A DNA stretch of 59,141 nt. It comes from Microcystis aeruginosa Ma_SC_T_19800800_S464. GTDB lineage: Bacteria; Cyanobacteriota; Cyanobacteriia; Cyanobacteriales; Microcystaceae. The DNA lies in assembly GCA_007095785.1 (NCBI GenBank), contig SFBL01000046.1:1-59141 (forward strand). The letters are read 5' to 3'. The notes under the pieces are model-generated. The model had not been told where the DNA came from and did no database searches. It worked only from the letters and a program-made list of their open reading frames with translations. Below, piece after piece: positions 25,100 through 34,249 of this stretch. Each line of letters begins with the position of its first letter. Position 1 is the stretch's first letter. The translations under genes were made by a program, and so were the position numbers.

Positions 25100-26602
25100 T
25101 TATTCTTCCTCTGACTCTGGAGAACTTACCCAAGGGGTAGAAGATTCGGCAGCTTTCGGGAAAGAAAAAGATTTTTTCGGAGGAGAAGGCAATAATTCCA
25201 ATTGTCGATTACCGGTTTTATAGCTAGTTTTATTTTTCTGCTCTCCCCGTCGTCGTTGGGAGGTTTTTTCCTCCGTGGTATTTTCGGCTATCACTTCATA
25301 CAAAATCGCCCGTTTATCCTCTTGTTGGCCTTTTCTTAAAACCCGTCCCAAACGCTGAATATATTCCCTCGTGGAACCGGTTCCCGATAAAATAATCGCG
25401 ATGCGTGCTTCTGGCACATCAACCCCTTCATTGAGAACATGGGAAGTCACCAGAATTTTGTATTCTCCCTGACGAAAACGGGTCAGGATTTCATGGCGTT
25501 CTTTCACGGGAGTTTGATGGGTTATGGCAGGTATTAAAAAGCTCTCGGAAATGCGGTAAACTGTGGCATTATCGTTGGTAAAAATTAAAATTGGTTCCGG
25601 ATAGTGTTCACAGATTAACTCGGCTAAAACCCGCAATTTTCCCTGGGTTCCAGAGGATATTTCCTTCGACTCCCGGTGGGCTAACATCGCCCGGCGCCCT
25701 TCGCTACTTCTGGCACTAATCATGACAAAATTTTGCCAACCATCTAAACCAGACAAACTGAGATTATTTCTTCTTAAAAAATCATTGCGAATTTTAATTG
25801 CTTCTTGATATTTTTCCTGTTCTTTGGCAGATAGTTTCACTTTAATTTGAATTATTTCATGATCCGCTAGGGCTTTTCCTGACAAGTCTTGGGGACTTTT
25901 TTGATAAACAATTGCACCGATAAGATAATCTAAATCTTGATGACTACCATCACCGCGATCCGGTGTTGCTGTTAAGCCTAAACGATAGGGTGCGATCGAA
26001 TCTTCCGCTATTTTCCGAAAGAAATCCGATGGTAAATGATGACATTCATCAAAAATCAAAAAAGCGTAACGATTGCCAAGAGTTTCTGAATAAATTGCCG
26101 CACTTTGATAGGTGGCGATTAAAATAGCACTATTATCCTTAGAACCTCCCCCTAATAATCCCACCTCGGCATCGGGAAAAGCCGCCAACATCTGGGCATA
26201 CCACTGGTGCATTAAATCAATAGTCGGCACGATAATTAAGGTGCTGCGGGGAGTCGATTGTAGAGCTAATTGGGCAAGATAGGTTTTACCGGCAGCGGTG
26301 GGAAGGACGATAACACCCCTTCTCTGGGATTTTTTCCAAGCGATTAACGCTTCCGTTTGGTGGGGGTAGGGTTCCCGTTCAAAACTGGCAATTAATTCTA
26401 AATTGTTAAAAGCTTTTGCTTCATCTTGGAAGTTAATGCCCTCCTCCTGTAGGGTTTCCACGAGAGGACGATAATGAATGGCCAAAATGCGAAATCTTTC
26501 AATACGATCATCCCAAGTGGCAAAATCTAGCCATTTTTTCCCTTTTGGTGGTGGATGGAGAATTAAGGTTCCTCGCTCATATTTGAGGGTGGGTAAGCGC
26601 AT
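25100..26602 (-). CDS. XPB-like DEAD/DEAH-box helicase
   Basis: A 500-residue superfamily 2 helicase of the bacterial XPB type. Motif I is PTAAGKT (101-107), motif II DECH (185-188), motif III LTATPDRGDG, and the C-terminal domain includes LVTSHVLNEGVDVPEA and the motif VI QRLGRVLRKGQ. The N-terminal 70 residues include a damage-recognition-like region. The C-terminus is a low-complexity basic then Ser/Pro-rich tail. It probably acts in DNA repair; no partner is evident nearby. Confidence 0.88.
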   Translation of the reverse strand: MRLPTLKYERGTLILHPPPKGKKWLDFATWDDRIERFRILAIHYRPLVETLQEEGINFQDEAKAFNNLELIASFEREPYPHQTEALIAWKKSQRRGVIVLPTAAGKTYLAQLALQSTPRSTLIIVPTIDLMHQWYAQMLAAFPDAEVGLLGGGSKDNSAILIATYQSAAIYSETLGNRYAFLIFDECHHLPSDFFRKIAEDSIAPYRLGLTATPDRGDGSHQDLDYLIGAIVYQKSPQDLSGKALADHEIIQIKVKLSAKEQEKYQEAIKIRNDFLRRNNLSLSGLDGWQNFVMISARSSEGRRAMLAHRESKEISSGTQGKLRVLAELICEHYPEPILIFTNDNATVYRISESFLIPAITHQTPVKERHEILTRFRQGEYKILVTSHVLNEGVDVPEARIAIILSGTGSTREYIQRLGRVLRKGQQEDKRAILYEVIAENTTEEKTSQRRRGEQKNKTSYKTGNRQLELLPSPPKKSFSFPKAAESSTPWVSSPESEEE

Positions 26603-26605
26603 TTT

Positions 26606-26665
26606 TCAGTTATCAGTTATCAGTTATCAGTTATCAGTTATCAGTTATCAGTTATCAGTTATCAG
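26606..26665. repeat. AGTTATC heptamer tandem repeat
   Basis: At least seven copies directly upstream of the helicase start, with further short runs to 26873 (AACTGAT orientation). The 26603-26925 interval holds no gene. Confidence 0.93.
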
Positions 26666-26925
26666 TAAACAGTTAAGCTAAGACGCATTTAAACCGCTTA
26701 TTCTTAGATTAGCCGAACCCCCCCAATCCCTTTACTGTTGCCTTTTGCCTCTTGCCTTTTGCCTCGTCTCAACAAGCAATTTAAATTACGAACAGCTTAT
26801 CAGTAAACAGTAAACAGTATAAGTGAACTGAAAACTTACATCTGATAACTGATAACTGATAACTGATAACTGATTCAAGGCTGACGGCGGCAAGATAGCT
26901 TATCGCTAGATCATATTGATCAGGT

Positions 26926-26955
26926 TAAAAAAATAGAGTGTGAATTAACACACTC
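26926..26955 (-). terminator. Rho-independent terminator of htpG
   Basis: On the minus strand after htpG: GAGTGTG-TTAATT-CACACTC followed by TATTTTTTT. A 7-bp stem and T-run 36 nt downstream of the stop. Confidence 0.85.
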
Positions 26956-26990
26956 TCAGCATATCGGAACAGCCAAAGTTTGGCAATAGA

Positions 26991-28964
26991 TTAAATCTTT
27001 TCGGTTAGCTTAGTCAGAACGCGATTGGAACGTTCCACAAAAGCTTGCATTCCCTCGGCATCAAATCCTTTTTGAGCGATTAAAGCTAAATCATAAACGT
27101 GCTGACAGAGCATTTTCGCTAATTGCGCCGATGGAGATTCGCCACTACCGGTAACAATACTTCCCTGACTAATCTGGATAATCTGTTGAATTAGGGGATG
27201 ATTAGTATTAATCATCAGAATATGTTCTTCGGGGAAAGCCATGGCTTTTTGTTGCATCATTGCCGTCATTTCCTGTAAGCGTCGCATCGCTTCTGGAAGT
27301 AAGACAATTGCCGGGGGAGTACCTTGGGGATCATCGGATTTCAAGGCTTCAGTTTTGATATTGATGCGAGAATTATCGAGGGCTTTGGCGAAGATTTCTT
27401 TGATCAATTCAGCCCGGGTTTTATTACTACCGGGATCGATAATTTCACTAGCTTGATCCTGTTCGAGCAGCGTCGAGTCTAATTCAGAATCAACCCGGGT
27501 GAATTTCACATCAGAATATTCTCTTTCTAGGAAAGGAATAAAGTAATTAGTATCGATGAAAGAATCAAAGAAGAGGATTTCTAACCCTTGATTTTTGTAG
27601 AGTTCAACGTAGGTGGATTGGCTACGAGGATCGGTACAGTAAAAAACTCGATTTTCGTGGCGTTCTTTATGGCGTTCTAGGTAGGCTTTGAGAGTAGTAT
27701 AACCTTCCTGTTCGATCGCTTCTAGGGGAGTTTTTGCCGTTGTTTCTTGCCATGTGTCACCTTCGGCGGTTTGCACTTCCACTTGTACCGAAGTTTCTGG
27801 GGTTTTGTAGGTAGTGCGATAGATTAAAATATCTTCTACCTGCTGTTTAAATTTATCCTCTTTTAAGGAACCAAATTTAATAAAAGTTCCCACATCTTCC
27901 CAACAACGAATATATTCTTTTGCGTCTTCGTTGTAGAGAGATTTGAGGCGATCAGCAATTTTTTTGGCAATAAAATCGGCAATACGGCGAACGGTGCGAT
28001 CTTTGGTTAAAGCACTTCGAGACACATTTAAAGGAATATCTGGACTATCGATAACTCCTCGCAAGGGGATCAGGAAATCGGGGATAATCTCCTCACAGTG
28101 ATCGCTGACAAAAACCTGATTACAGAATAACTTTAATTGTCCTTTTGAGACATCTACATCCGGTCTGAGTTTGGGAAAATAAAGAATGCCATTGAGCAAG
28201 AAAGGATAATCGGTATTCAGATGTACCCAGAGTAAAGGTTCTTCTTGGAAAGGGTAGAGATAACGATAGAATTCTAGGTAGTCTTCTTTAGTCAGATTTT
28301 GAGGAGATTCTTTCCATAAAGCCCGTTGTTGATTAATCACTTCCCCATCAATTTTAATGGGAACAGGCATAAAATCTGAGTAGGTTTTGACTAACTGGCG
28401 AATGCGGGCAGGTTCTAAATATTCCCCCTCCTCATCCATTAAAGTTAGGGTGATAGTGGTGCCGATTTGGCTGCGGGAAGAATCGGTTAGTTCAAACTCT
28501 GGAGAACCATCACAGCACCAATGGACAGGGGTAGCACCTTCCTGATAGGAAAGAGTATCAATTTCTACCTTTTTAGCCACCATAAATGCCGAATAAAAAC
28601 CTAGTCCAAAATGACCGATTAAATCGTTGGCTGATTTTTGGTATTTATTGATAAATTCTTCCGCACTGGAAAAGGCAACTTGGTTAATATATTTCTTGAT
28701 TTCTTCCCCCGTCATCCCGATGCCATTATCGGTAATTGATAGGGTACGATTTTCTTTATCGATGGCGAGATTAATTTCTGGTTCGGGGACTTCTCCTCTC
28801 GCTTCTCCTGCTAAGGAAGCCATTTTTAATTTCGAGATAGCATCCACACTATTAGATATCAATTCCCGCAGAAAAATTTCATGGTCAGTGTAGAGAGATT
28901 TTTTGATAATAGGGAAGATATTCTCGGTATGAATCGTGATATTACCTTTTTCGAGTACCGTCAT
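26991..28964 (-). CDS. htpG: HSP90-family chaperone HtpG
   Basis: A 657-residue bacterial HSP90, an ATP-driven dimeric chaperone; in cyanobacteria it supports heat and light tolerance and phycobilisome assembly. The ATP-binding N domain shows FLRELISNSVDAISKL, DNGIGMTGEE and the GHFGLGFYSAFMV lid/glycine region. The start at 28964 (MTVLEKGNITIH) is chosen because this is where the family begins; an upstream in-frame ATG would add 28 residues of atypical sequence. The C-terminal MEEVD of eukaryotes is absent, as expected. Confidence 0.97.
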   Translation of the reverse strand: MTVLEKGNITIHTENIFPIIKKSLYTDHEIFLRELISNSVDAISKLKMASLAGEARGEVPEPEINLAIDKENRTLSITDNGIGMTGEEIKKYINQVAFSSAEEFINKYQKSANDLIGHFGLGFYSAFMVAKKVEIDTLSYQEGATPVHWCCDGSPEFELTDSSRSQIGTTITLTLMDEEGEYLEPARIRQLVKTYSDFMPVPIKIDGEVINQQRALWKESPQNLTKEDYLEFYRYLYPFQEEPLLWVHLNTDYPFLLNGILYFPKLRPDVDVSKGQLKLFCNQVFVSDHCEEIIPDFLIPLRGVIDSPDIPLNVSRSALTKDRTVRRIADFIAKKIADRLKSLYNEDAKEYIRCWEDVGTFIKFGSLKEDKFKQQVEDILIYRTTYKTPETSVQVEVQTAEGDTWQETTAKTPLEAIEQEGYTTLKAYLERHKERHENRVFYCTDPRSQSTYVELYKNQGLEILFFDSFIDTNYFIPFLEREYSDVKFTRVDSELDSTLLEQDQASEIIDPGSNKTRAELIKEIFAKALDNSRINIKTEALKSDDPQGTPPAIVLLPEAMRRLQEMTAMMQQKAMAFPEEHILMINTNHPLIQQIIQISQGSIVTGSGESPSAQLAKMLCQHVYDLALIAQKGFDAEGMQAFVERSNRVLTKLTEKI

Positions 28965-29186
28965 ACGTTCAATCACTAAGGGCTTGACTATTCTAACTTT
29001 TTTATTTTGCTCGATGATGGCACTATTGATCACAGAGCGATTGCCCAACTTCTTCTAGGGGGATAACCGTACCGATAAAGGGATTCGAGAACTCGATCGC
29101 AAAAATCAGGGATAATTGCCGGATTATCGGGGTTATTTAGCACTTTTTGACTTTAGCAATCCGATTGAAGCGGAATTGCAGTAGCT

Positions 29187-30284
29187 CTACTGTTCAATTT
29201 GCAGATATCCCTCAATCACAATATCGGGATTGAGATAATTAACCGTGACATTTTCTAACTGTAAAGCTTGGCTCATTAACTGGAAACCTAAATCACCCAC
29301 AGCAGTAGGTGCCTTGATTCCCCCGATGATTTTGGGCGCAATAAAAGCGATAATTTTTTGTACCATGCCCTCAGCGATGGCAGCCGCGCTTAAACCGCCG
29401 CCGCACTCCCACAAAACCTGACAAAATCCCCTCTGATAAAGATTTTCCATCACTAAAGTGGGTGTCACCTCGGTTAGTTCGATCACTTCCACGCCTTTTG
29501 TTAATAATTGTTGCTTAAGCTTGACATTAGAATCAATTTGTGTATAGACAACTGTGGGAAATTGACTGGTATCCCAAAGATGGGCGGAGGGGGGTAAATC
29601 GAGCGATCGAGTCATGACCACCCGCAGGGGATTATGATCGGAGAGGCCGTGAGTGGTTAGGTGGGGATTATCTTGACGGACAGTGCTACCGCCGACGATA
29701 ATCGCATCACAAGCCGATCGCAGTTGATGGACTATTTGGCGAGAAGCGGGGCTAGTAATCCAAGTGCTATGACCGGTAGTAGCGGCAATTTTGCCATCGA
29801 GAGTCATGGCATATTTGAGGATACCGAAGGGTTTTTTAGCCGTAATGCGATGGATAAAACCCTGATTGAGTTGACGACATTCGGACTCCTCCACTCCCAC
29901 CAGCGTCTCGATGCCTGCCGATGCTAATCTTTGAATGCCTTTCCCCGCCACCAGGGGATTAGGATCAATCATCCCTACCACCACTTTTTTAATGCCTGCT
30001 CGCATAATTGCCTCGCTACAGGGGGGAGTACGTCCATGGTGGTTACAGGGTTCGAGATTGACGTATAAAGTGGCACCACGGGCTTTTTCTGCCGCCTGTC
30101 TCAGGGCGAAAACTTCTGCATGGGGTTGTCCGGCCTCTGGGTGAAAACCTTCGCCGATAATTGTCCCCTCTTGAACAATCACAGAACCAACCAAAGGATT
30201 AGGAGAAGTCCGCCCCAAGGCTTGCCTAGCAAGGGTTAGACATCTTTGCATCATTTTGCGATCGAATTCCGTTGCTCGGTCCAT
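29187..30284 (-). CDS. ribD: Bifunctional riboflavin biosynthesis deaminase/reductase RibD
   Basis: A 365-residue two-domain enzyme for the second and third steps of riboflavin synthesis. The N-terminal deaminase has the zinc site HAEV (residues 55-58) and PCNHHGRTPPC (79-89). The C-terminal reductase (about 145-360) has KPFGILKYAMTLDGKIA and the NADPH-binding GGSTVRQDNPHLT. Both domains appear intact. Monocistronic in this window. Confidence 0.96.
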   Translation of the reverse strand: MDRATEFDRKMMQRCLTLARQALGRTSPNPLVGSVIVQEGTIIGEGFHPEAGQPHAEVFALRQAAEKARGATLYVNLEPCNHHGRTPPCSEAIMRAGIKKVVVGMIDPNPLVAGKGIQRLASAGIETLVGVEESECRQLNQGFIHRITAKKPFGILKYAMTLDGKIAATTGHSTWITSPASRQIVHQLRSACDAIIVGGSTVRQDNPHLTTHGLSDHNPLRVVMTRSLDLPPSAHLWDTSQFPTVVYTQIDSNVKLKQQLLTKGVEVIELTEVTPTLVMENLYQRGFCQVLWECGGGLSAAAIAEGMVQKIIAFIAPKIIGGIKAPTAVGDLGFQLMSQALQLENVTVNYLNPDIVIEGYLQIEQ

Positions 30285-30313
30285 TGTTTATTTCTCCAAA
30301 TGAGGGGAGACTT

Positions 30314-30545
30314 TATCAGTTATCAGTAAACAGTAAACAGTTATCAGTAAACAGTAAACAGTTATCAGTGGGGAGTGGGAATTATAAATCATAAATTATG
30401 AATTATGAATTGGGAGATGGGGGAGATGGGGTGTGGGGTGTGGGGTGTGGGGGGGTCACTGCGTGTGCGTTGCGGGGGGTAGTGGGGCATTTGGCTGAAT
30501 TTTCCCTAAACTCCTAAATCCCTAAATTCCTAAATTCCTAAACCC
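30314..30545. repeat. Mixed heptamer and G-rich/C-rich simple repeats
   Basis: AGTTATC and AGTAAAC units (30314-30370), then GTGGGGTGTGGGG (30428-30452) and CCTAAATT-type repeats (30510-30545). They fill most of the 550-bp gap upstream of the first amt gene. Confidence 0.85.
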
Positions 30546-30622
30546 CTAAATCCCTATATCCCCTTTCTAACTGATAACTGAAATTTGATCACTTCTTTAC
30601 TATTGTTATTTTAAAGTGAAAC

Positions 30623-30636
30623 GTATCAGAGGATAC
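30623..30636 (+). promoter_or_regulatory. NtcA-binding site upstream of amt
   Basis: GTATCAGAGGATAC is an exact GTA-N8-TAC palindrome, the consensus box for NtcA, the global nitrogen regulator of cyanobacteria. It lies about 200 bp before the first ammonium-transporter start, as expected for a nitrogen-starvation-induced promoter. A canonical -10 at the usual 22-nt distance is not clear, so the transcript start is undetermined. Confidence 0.75.
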
Positions 30637-30834
30637 AGAAATCTCAAATCAAAAAAACAAAGATCGAAAAACATTGACTACTCACACATCAAGATAAATC
30701 CCTAGGTGTTTGGTCTTCTGAAATGATTGACCCCTGTTCCTAGGATTTAGCGTTTGAACGGACATAATTGCTCGGTAATTATTTTCAAAAGTAATGAATC
30801 GACCTACTAACTCAACAAAGTAAACGAATTAACG

Positions 30835-32271
30835 ATGAAACGAATTGCTCGAAAATCTGGGGAACTTGTCGGTTTATTACCGAAAATTAACCCTGTCTGG
30901 TTAGCTTGTGTTCCCTTGTCTGCGATTATTTTCGTGGTTTGGAACACAGCCGTACAGGCCCAAGATGCGAAACCCCTAACCCCCGAAGATGTCCAAAACG
31001 CCCTTAATACAATCTGGGTTTTAATTGCCGCCATCCTCGTGATCTTTATGAACGCGGGTTTTGCGATGCTAGAAACGGGATTCTGTCGCCAGAAAAACGC
31101 CGTTAACGTTCTCGCCAAAAACCTGATCGTTTTCGCCCTCTCCACCATATCATTTTGGGCGATCGGTTTCTCCCTCATGTTTGGGTCTGTCAGTAACGAA
31201 TTTTTCGGTACAGGAGGTTGGTTCCTCAGCAGTAGCGATCCTGCCACCTACGTTATGCCCGCCTCTTTGCCCACCTCGGTGTTTTTCCTGTTCCAAGTCG
31301 CTTTCGCGGGAACGGCGGCAACCATTGTATCTGGGGCGGTGGCAGAACGGATTAAATTCACCGATTTCCTCGTTTTTAGTTTAATTATCGTCGGTATCAT
31401 GTACCCGATCACCGGTCACTGGGTTTGGGGTGGCGGTTGGTTAGCCGACCTTGGTTTTAAAGACTTCGCCGGTTCGACGGTGGTTCACTCGGTCGGTGGT
31501 TGGTCTGCCTTAACCGGAGCGGCAATTCTCGGCCCGAGAATGGGTAAATACATTAACGGTCGCACCAGTGCCTTACCCGGCCATAACATGAGTATTGCGA
31601 CCTTGGGTTGTTTAATTCTCTGGATTGGCTGGTTTGGTTTTAACCCCGGTTCTACTTTAGCGGTTAATGAAACTGTACCCTATATCGCTGTCACCACTAA
31701 CCTCGCCGGGGCTGCGGGGGGTATTGCCGCTACCTTTACCGCATGGGCGAAAGATGGTAAACCTGACCTTTCGATGATTATTAACGGTATTCTGGCTGGT
31801 TTAGTGGCCATTACTGCCGGTTGTGATGGTGTTTCCTATTGGTCGGCGGTAATCATCGGTTTAATTGCCGGTGTGGTCGTGGTTTACTCGGTGTCTTTCT
31901 TCGATAACCTGAAAATTGATGACCCGGTGGGTGCCACTTCCGTTCACCTCGTCTGTGGTGTGTTTGGAACTTTAGCCGTCGGTATCTTCAACAAAGATGC
32001 CGGTTTAATCACCGGTCAATTCCAACTGTTTATTAACCAAATTATCGGGATTGTAGCAGTAGGGGCATTTACCCTGATTGTTAGTGGTATTGTTTGGACA
32101 ATCCTCAAGGCTACCCTCGGTATTCGTGTTACTCCCGAAGAGGAAATGGAAGGTTTGGATATAGGTGAACACGGAATGGAAGCCTATAGCGGTTTCGTCA
32201 AGGAGTCCGATATCGTTACCGGCGGCCATTATGCTTCCAGTGTTGACATGGAAACGCCTAGCACTCGTTAG
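30835..32271 (+). CDS. amt: Ammonium transporter (Amt family)
   Basis: A 478-residue Amt channel. After a hydrophobic N-terminal segment (residues 20-42, possible signal anchor ending VQA) the conserved core begins at [23 protein letters not shown], with eleven predicted transmembrane helices. Family motifs include [22 protein letters not shown] and the pore histidine region [12 protein letters not shown]. It takes up ammonium across the plasma membrane. A perfect NtcA box upstream suggests induction under nitrogen limitation. A second amt gene follows 174 bp downstream. Confidence 0.95.
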   Translation: MKRIARKSGELVGLLPKINPVWLACVPLSAIIFVVWNTAVQAQDAKPLTPEDVQNALNTIWVLIAAILVIFMNAGFAMLETGFCRQKNAVNVLAKNLIVFALSTISFWAIGFSLMFGSVSNEFFGTGGWFLSSSDPATYVMPASLPTSVFFLFQVAFAGTAATIVSGAVAERIKFTDFLVFSLIIVGIMYPITGHWVWGGGWLADLGFKDFAGSTVVHSVGGWSALTGAAILGPRMGKYINGRTSALPGHNMSIATLGCLILWIGWFGFNPGSTLAVNETVPYIAVTTNLAGAAGGIAATFTAWAKDGKPDLSMIINGILAGLVAITAGCDGVSYWSAVIIGLIAGVVVVYSVSFFDNLKIDDPVGATSVHLVCGVFGTLAVGIFNKDAGLITGQFQLFINQIIGIVAVGAFTLIVSGIVWTILKATLGIRVTPEEEMEGLDIGEHGMEAYSGFVKESDIVTGGHYASSVDMETPSTR

Positions 32272-32314
32272 GTTAAACCTTGTAAAGATAGATTAATTGA
32301 TCCCCGACAAAGTT

Positions 32315-32386
32315 AAAGAGAAAAGGAAGAAGGCCTCGCCCCGATGCGATCGGTGGCTATAATTGCCTTCTAAACCTTTTCTCTTT
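32315..32386 (+). terminator. Long inverted repeat between the two amt genes
   Basis: AAAGAGAAAAGG-AAGAAGGC pairs with GCCTTCT-AAACCTTTTCTCTTT, giving a stem of about 18 bp with one internal loop. There is no T-run, so it may attenuate or stabilise rather than fully end the first amt transcript. Confidence 0.6.
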
Positions 32387-32445
32387 CGGTTTTTGTCTCT
32401 TTCCGGACAGAAAAAATTAATCTTGCTACTAGGCAGCAACCGTCA

Positions 32446-33870
32446 ATGAAAAAGATCGTAGGAATAATCGTACTTTTGCTGGCACTGGGATTCAATTGCG
32501 GAGTTGCCCCAGTTTTTGCGGAAACCATCGCCGCCGCTCCCCCCAATCCGATTAGTTCTGGGGATACCGCTTGGATGCTGATCTCCTCAGCTTTAGTTTT
32601 ATTAATGACCCCCGGACTGGCCTTTTTTTATGGGGGTTTAGTGCGTTCCCGCAACGTCCTCAACACCATGATGATGAGTTTGGTGGCCATGGGCGTAATT
32701 GGTGTAACTTGGGTGCTTTGGGGTTATAGTCTCGCTTTCGATGTCACCCCGGGTAAAAGTGGCTTTGGGGAAGGGATCGAAGCTTTGATCGGGGGACTAG
32801 ATTGGATTTTTCTTAACGGTGTCACCGCAGCTGCACCTGACAATATCGGTTATGCACCCACCGTTCCCCATCAAGTGTTTATGGTCTATCAGATGATGTT
32901 CGCCATCATCACCCCGGCTTTAATTTCGGGTGCGATCGTGGAACGGGTCAACTTTAAGGCCTATTTTTGGTTTTTACTGCTTTGGTCCACCTTTATCTAT
33001 TCTCCCCTAGCTCACTGGGTTTGGGGTAAGGGTTGGTTAGCAGCCACTGGGGCGCTGGATTTCGCCGGCGGAACTGTTGTTCACATTAGTTCTGGGATTT
33101 CCGCACTGGTGGCCGCTTGGGTAATTGGTCCGCGGCGTAGTTTTGGAACTCAAACCTATGCACCCCATAATGTGCCGTTTGTTCTCCTAGGTATCGGTTT
33201 GCTCTGGTTCGGTTGGTTTGGTTTTAATGGTGGTAGCGCGCTTTCTTCTAGTTCCCTAGCTACGACAGCTTTTGTTAATACCAGTATCGCCGCTTCGGCT
33301 GGGGGTTTGACATGGATGCTGATAGAATGGATTTTACGGGGTAAACCGACGGCGATCGGCATTGCTAGTGGATTTTTAGGGGGATTAGTGGGTATTACTC
33401 CCGCTGCCGGTTATGTGCTGCCGATCGGGGCAATTCTCATCGGTTCGATCACTGCCCTTAGTTGTTTTTTTGCGGTTAGTCTCCGGGCAAAATTGCGCTT
33501 TGATGATTCTTTGGATACCTATCCTGTCCATGGTGTGGGTGGGACAATAGGGGCGATCCTTACGGGGGTTTTTGCGACTAAATCGGTTAATTCCTTGGGT
33601 AATGACGGTTTACTATTTGGCAACCCCGGCTTAGTTTGGACGCAATTTGTTGGCGTTGCCGCTACTTATATCTTTGCTGCGGTGGGTACTTTTGTGATTC
33701 TGAAAGTTCTCGGTTTATTTATGGATCTGCGGGTTAAACCGAATACGGAAGCAGAAGGGTTAGATGTGCCTCAACACGGAGAGGAAGCCTACGGACAGGA
33801 ATTCGAGTTTGGTAACAGCTTTTCCTACCAGGAAAATCCTCCCGCCACAAATCTGCGAGAAAATTATTAG
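32446..33870 (+). CDS. amt: Ammonium transporter (Amt family), second copy
   Basis: A 474-residue Amt protein with a recognisable signal peptide (MKKIVGIIVLLLALGFNCG, cleavage likely after VFA near 26). Core motifs are TAWMLISSALVLLMTPGLAFFYGGLVR, HWVWGKGWL, VHISSGISALVAAW and YPVHGVGGTIGAIL with the pore histidines. It is clearly more distant from the first amt than a recent duplicate, so the pair is two Amt subtypes. No NtcA box is evident in the short spacer; a GTA-N8-TTA half-match at 32282 is weak. Confidence 0.95.
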   Translation: MKKIVGIIVLLLALGFNCGVAPVFAETIAAAPPNPISSGDTAWMLISSALVLLMTPGLAFFYGGLVRSRNVLNTMMMSLVAMGVIGVTWVLWGYSLAFDVTPGKSGFGEGIEALIGGLDWIFLNGVTAAAPDNIGYAPTVPHQVFMVYQMMFAIITPALISGAIVERVNFKAYFWFLLLWSTFIYSPLAHWVWGKGWLAATGALDFAGGTVVHISSGISALVAAWVIGPRRSFGTQTYAPHNVPFVLLGIGLLWFGWFGFNGGSALSSSSLATTAFVNTSIAASAGGLTWMLIEWILRGKPTAIGIASGFLGGLVGITPAAGYVLPIGAILIGSITALSCFFAVSLRAKLRFDDSLDTYPVHGVGGTIGAILTGVFATKSVNSLGNDGLLFGNPGLVWTQFVGVAATYIFAAVGTFVILKVLGLFMDLRVKPNTEAEGLDVPQHGEEAYGQEFEFGNSFSYQENPPATNLRENY

Positions 33871-34016
33871 CGATTCCAATCGGCTATCGGTGCGGCTAAC
33901 AGAGGCGAAATTTCGTCTCTGTGAAACCGGGCTAAAAAATTCCTTTGAATGTCTTCCCCCAAGAATTAGCCCAGGTCTAATTGTTTTTCGCCTCGAATTG
34001 CTCCCCTAACATGATT

Positions 34017-34111
34017 TATAGTCATTTCAGATAAGTCTGATACAGTCTAGACCGACAAAACCCTTAGGAACTCTGGGATTAATATTCTCAATCTTAATTG
34101 AAATGACTATA
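34017..34111. mobile_element. MITE-like palindromic element (95 bp)
   Basis: Perfect 13-bp inverted ends TATAGTCATTTCA/TGAAATGACTATA enclose a 69-bp core. No coding capacity. Its right end overlaps the next element by TATA-type sequence. Confidence 0.75.
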
Positions 34112-34204
34112 GCGGTGTGCAGTCGTATGAGGTACAGTGTCACGAGCTATAAACCATGCCAGGCAAAGCTTGGTCTGTATCTCACTCAAGCGCTTACCGC
34201 TATA
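34109..34204. mobile_element. MITE-like element, 96-bp family (copy 1)
   Basis: Nine-base perfect inverted ends TATAGCGGT/ACCGCTATA over exactly 96 bp, and the internal octamer GAGGTACA at offset 22. The element at 58884-58979 has the same length, ends and octamer position. The gap 33871-34249 is otherwise empty. Confidence 0.78.
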
Positions 34205-34249
34205 TAGTATTATTTCTGTTTTGATTGAAAAATATCACTGCATCTTTAC

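Noticed and set aside
29049-29186. Short plus-strand stretch reading LPDYRGYLALFDFSNPIEA
   Set aside because: No start codon or length; perhaps a gene fragment, but no family could be named.
30675-30690. Yfr1-like ACTACTCACACA motif upstream of amt
   Set aside because: One mismatch to the Yfr1 core and no flanking hairpins; likely chance.
32282-32295. Second NtcA box before the downstream amt
   Set aside because: GTA-N8-TTA deviates in the 3' half-site and is within the end of the first transcript; too weak.
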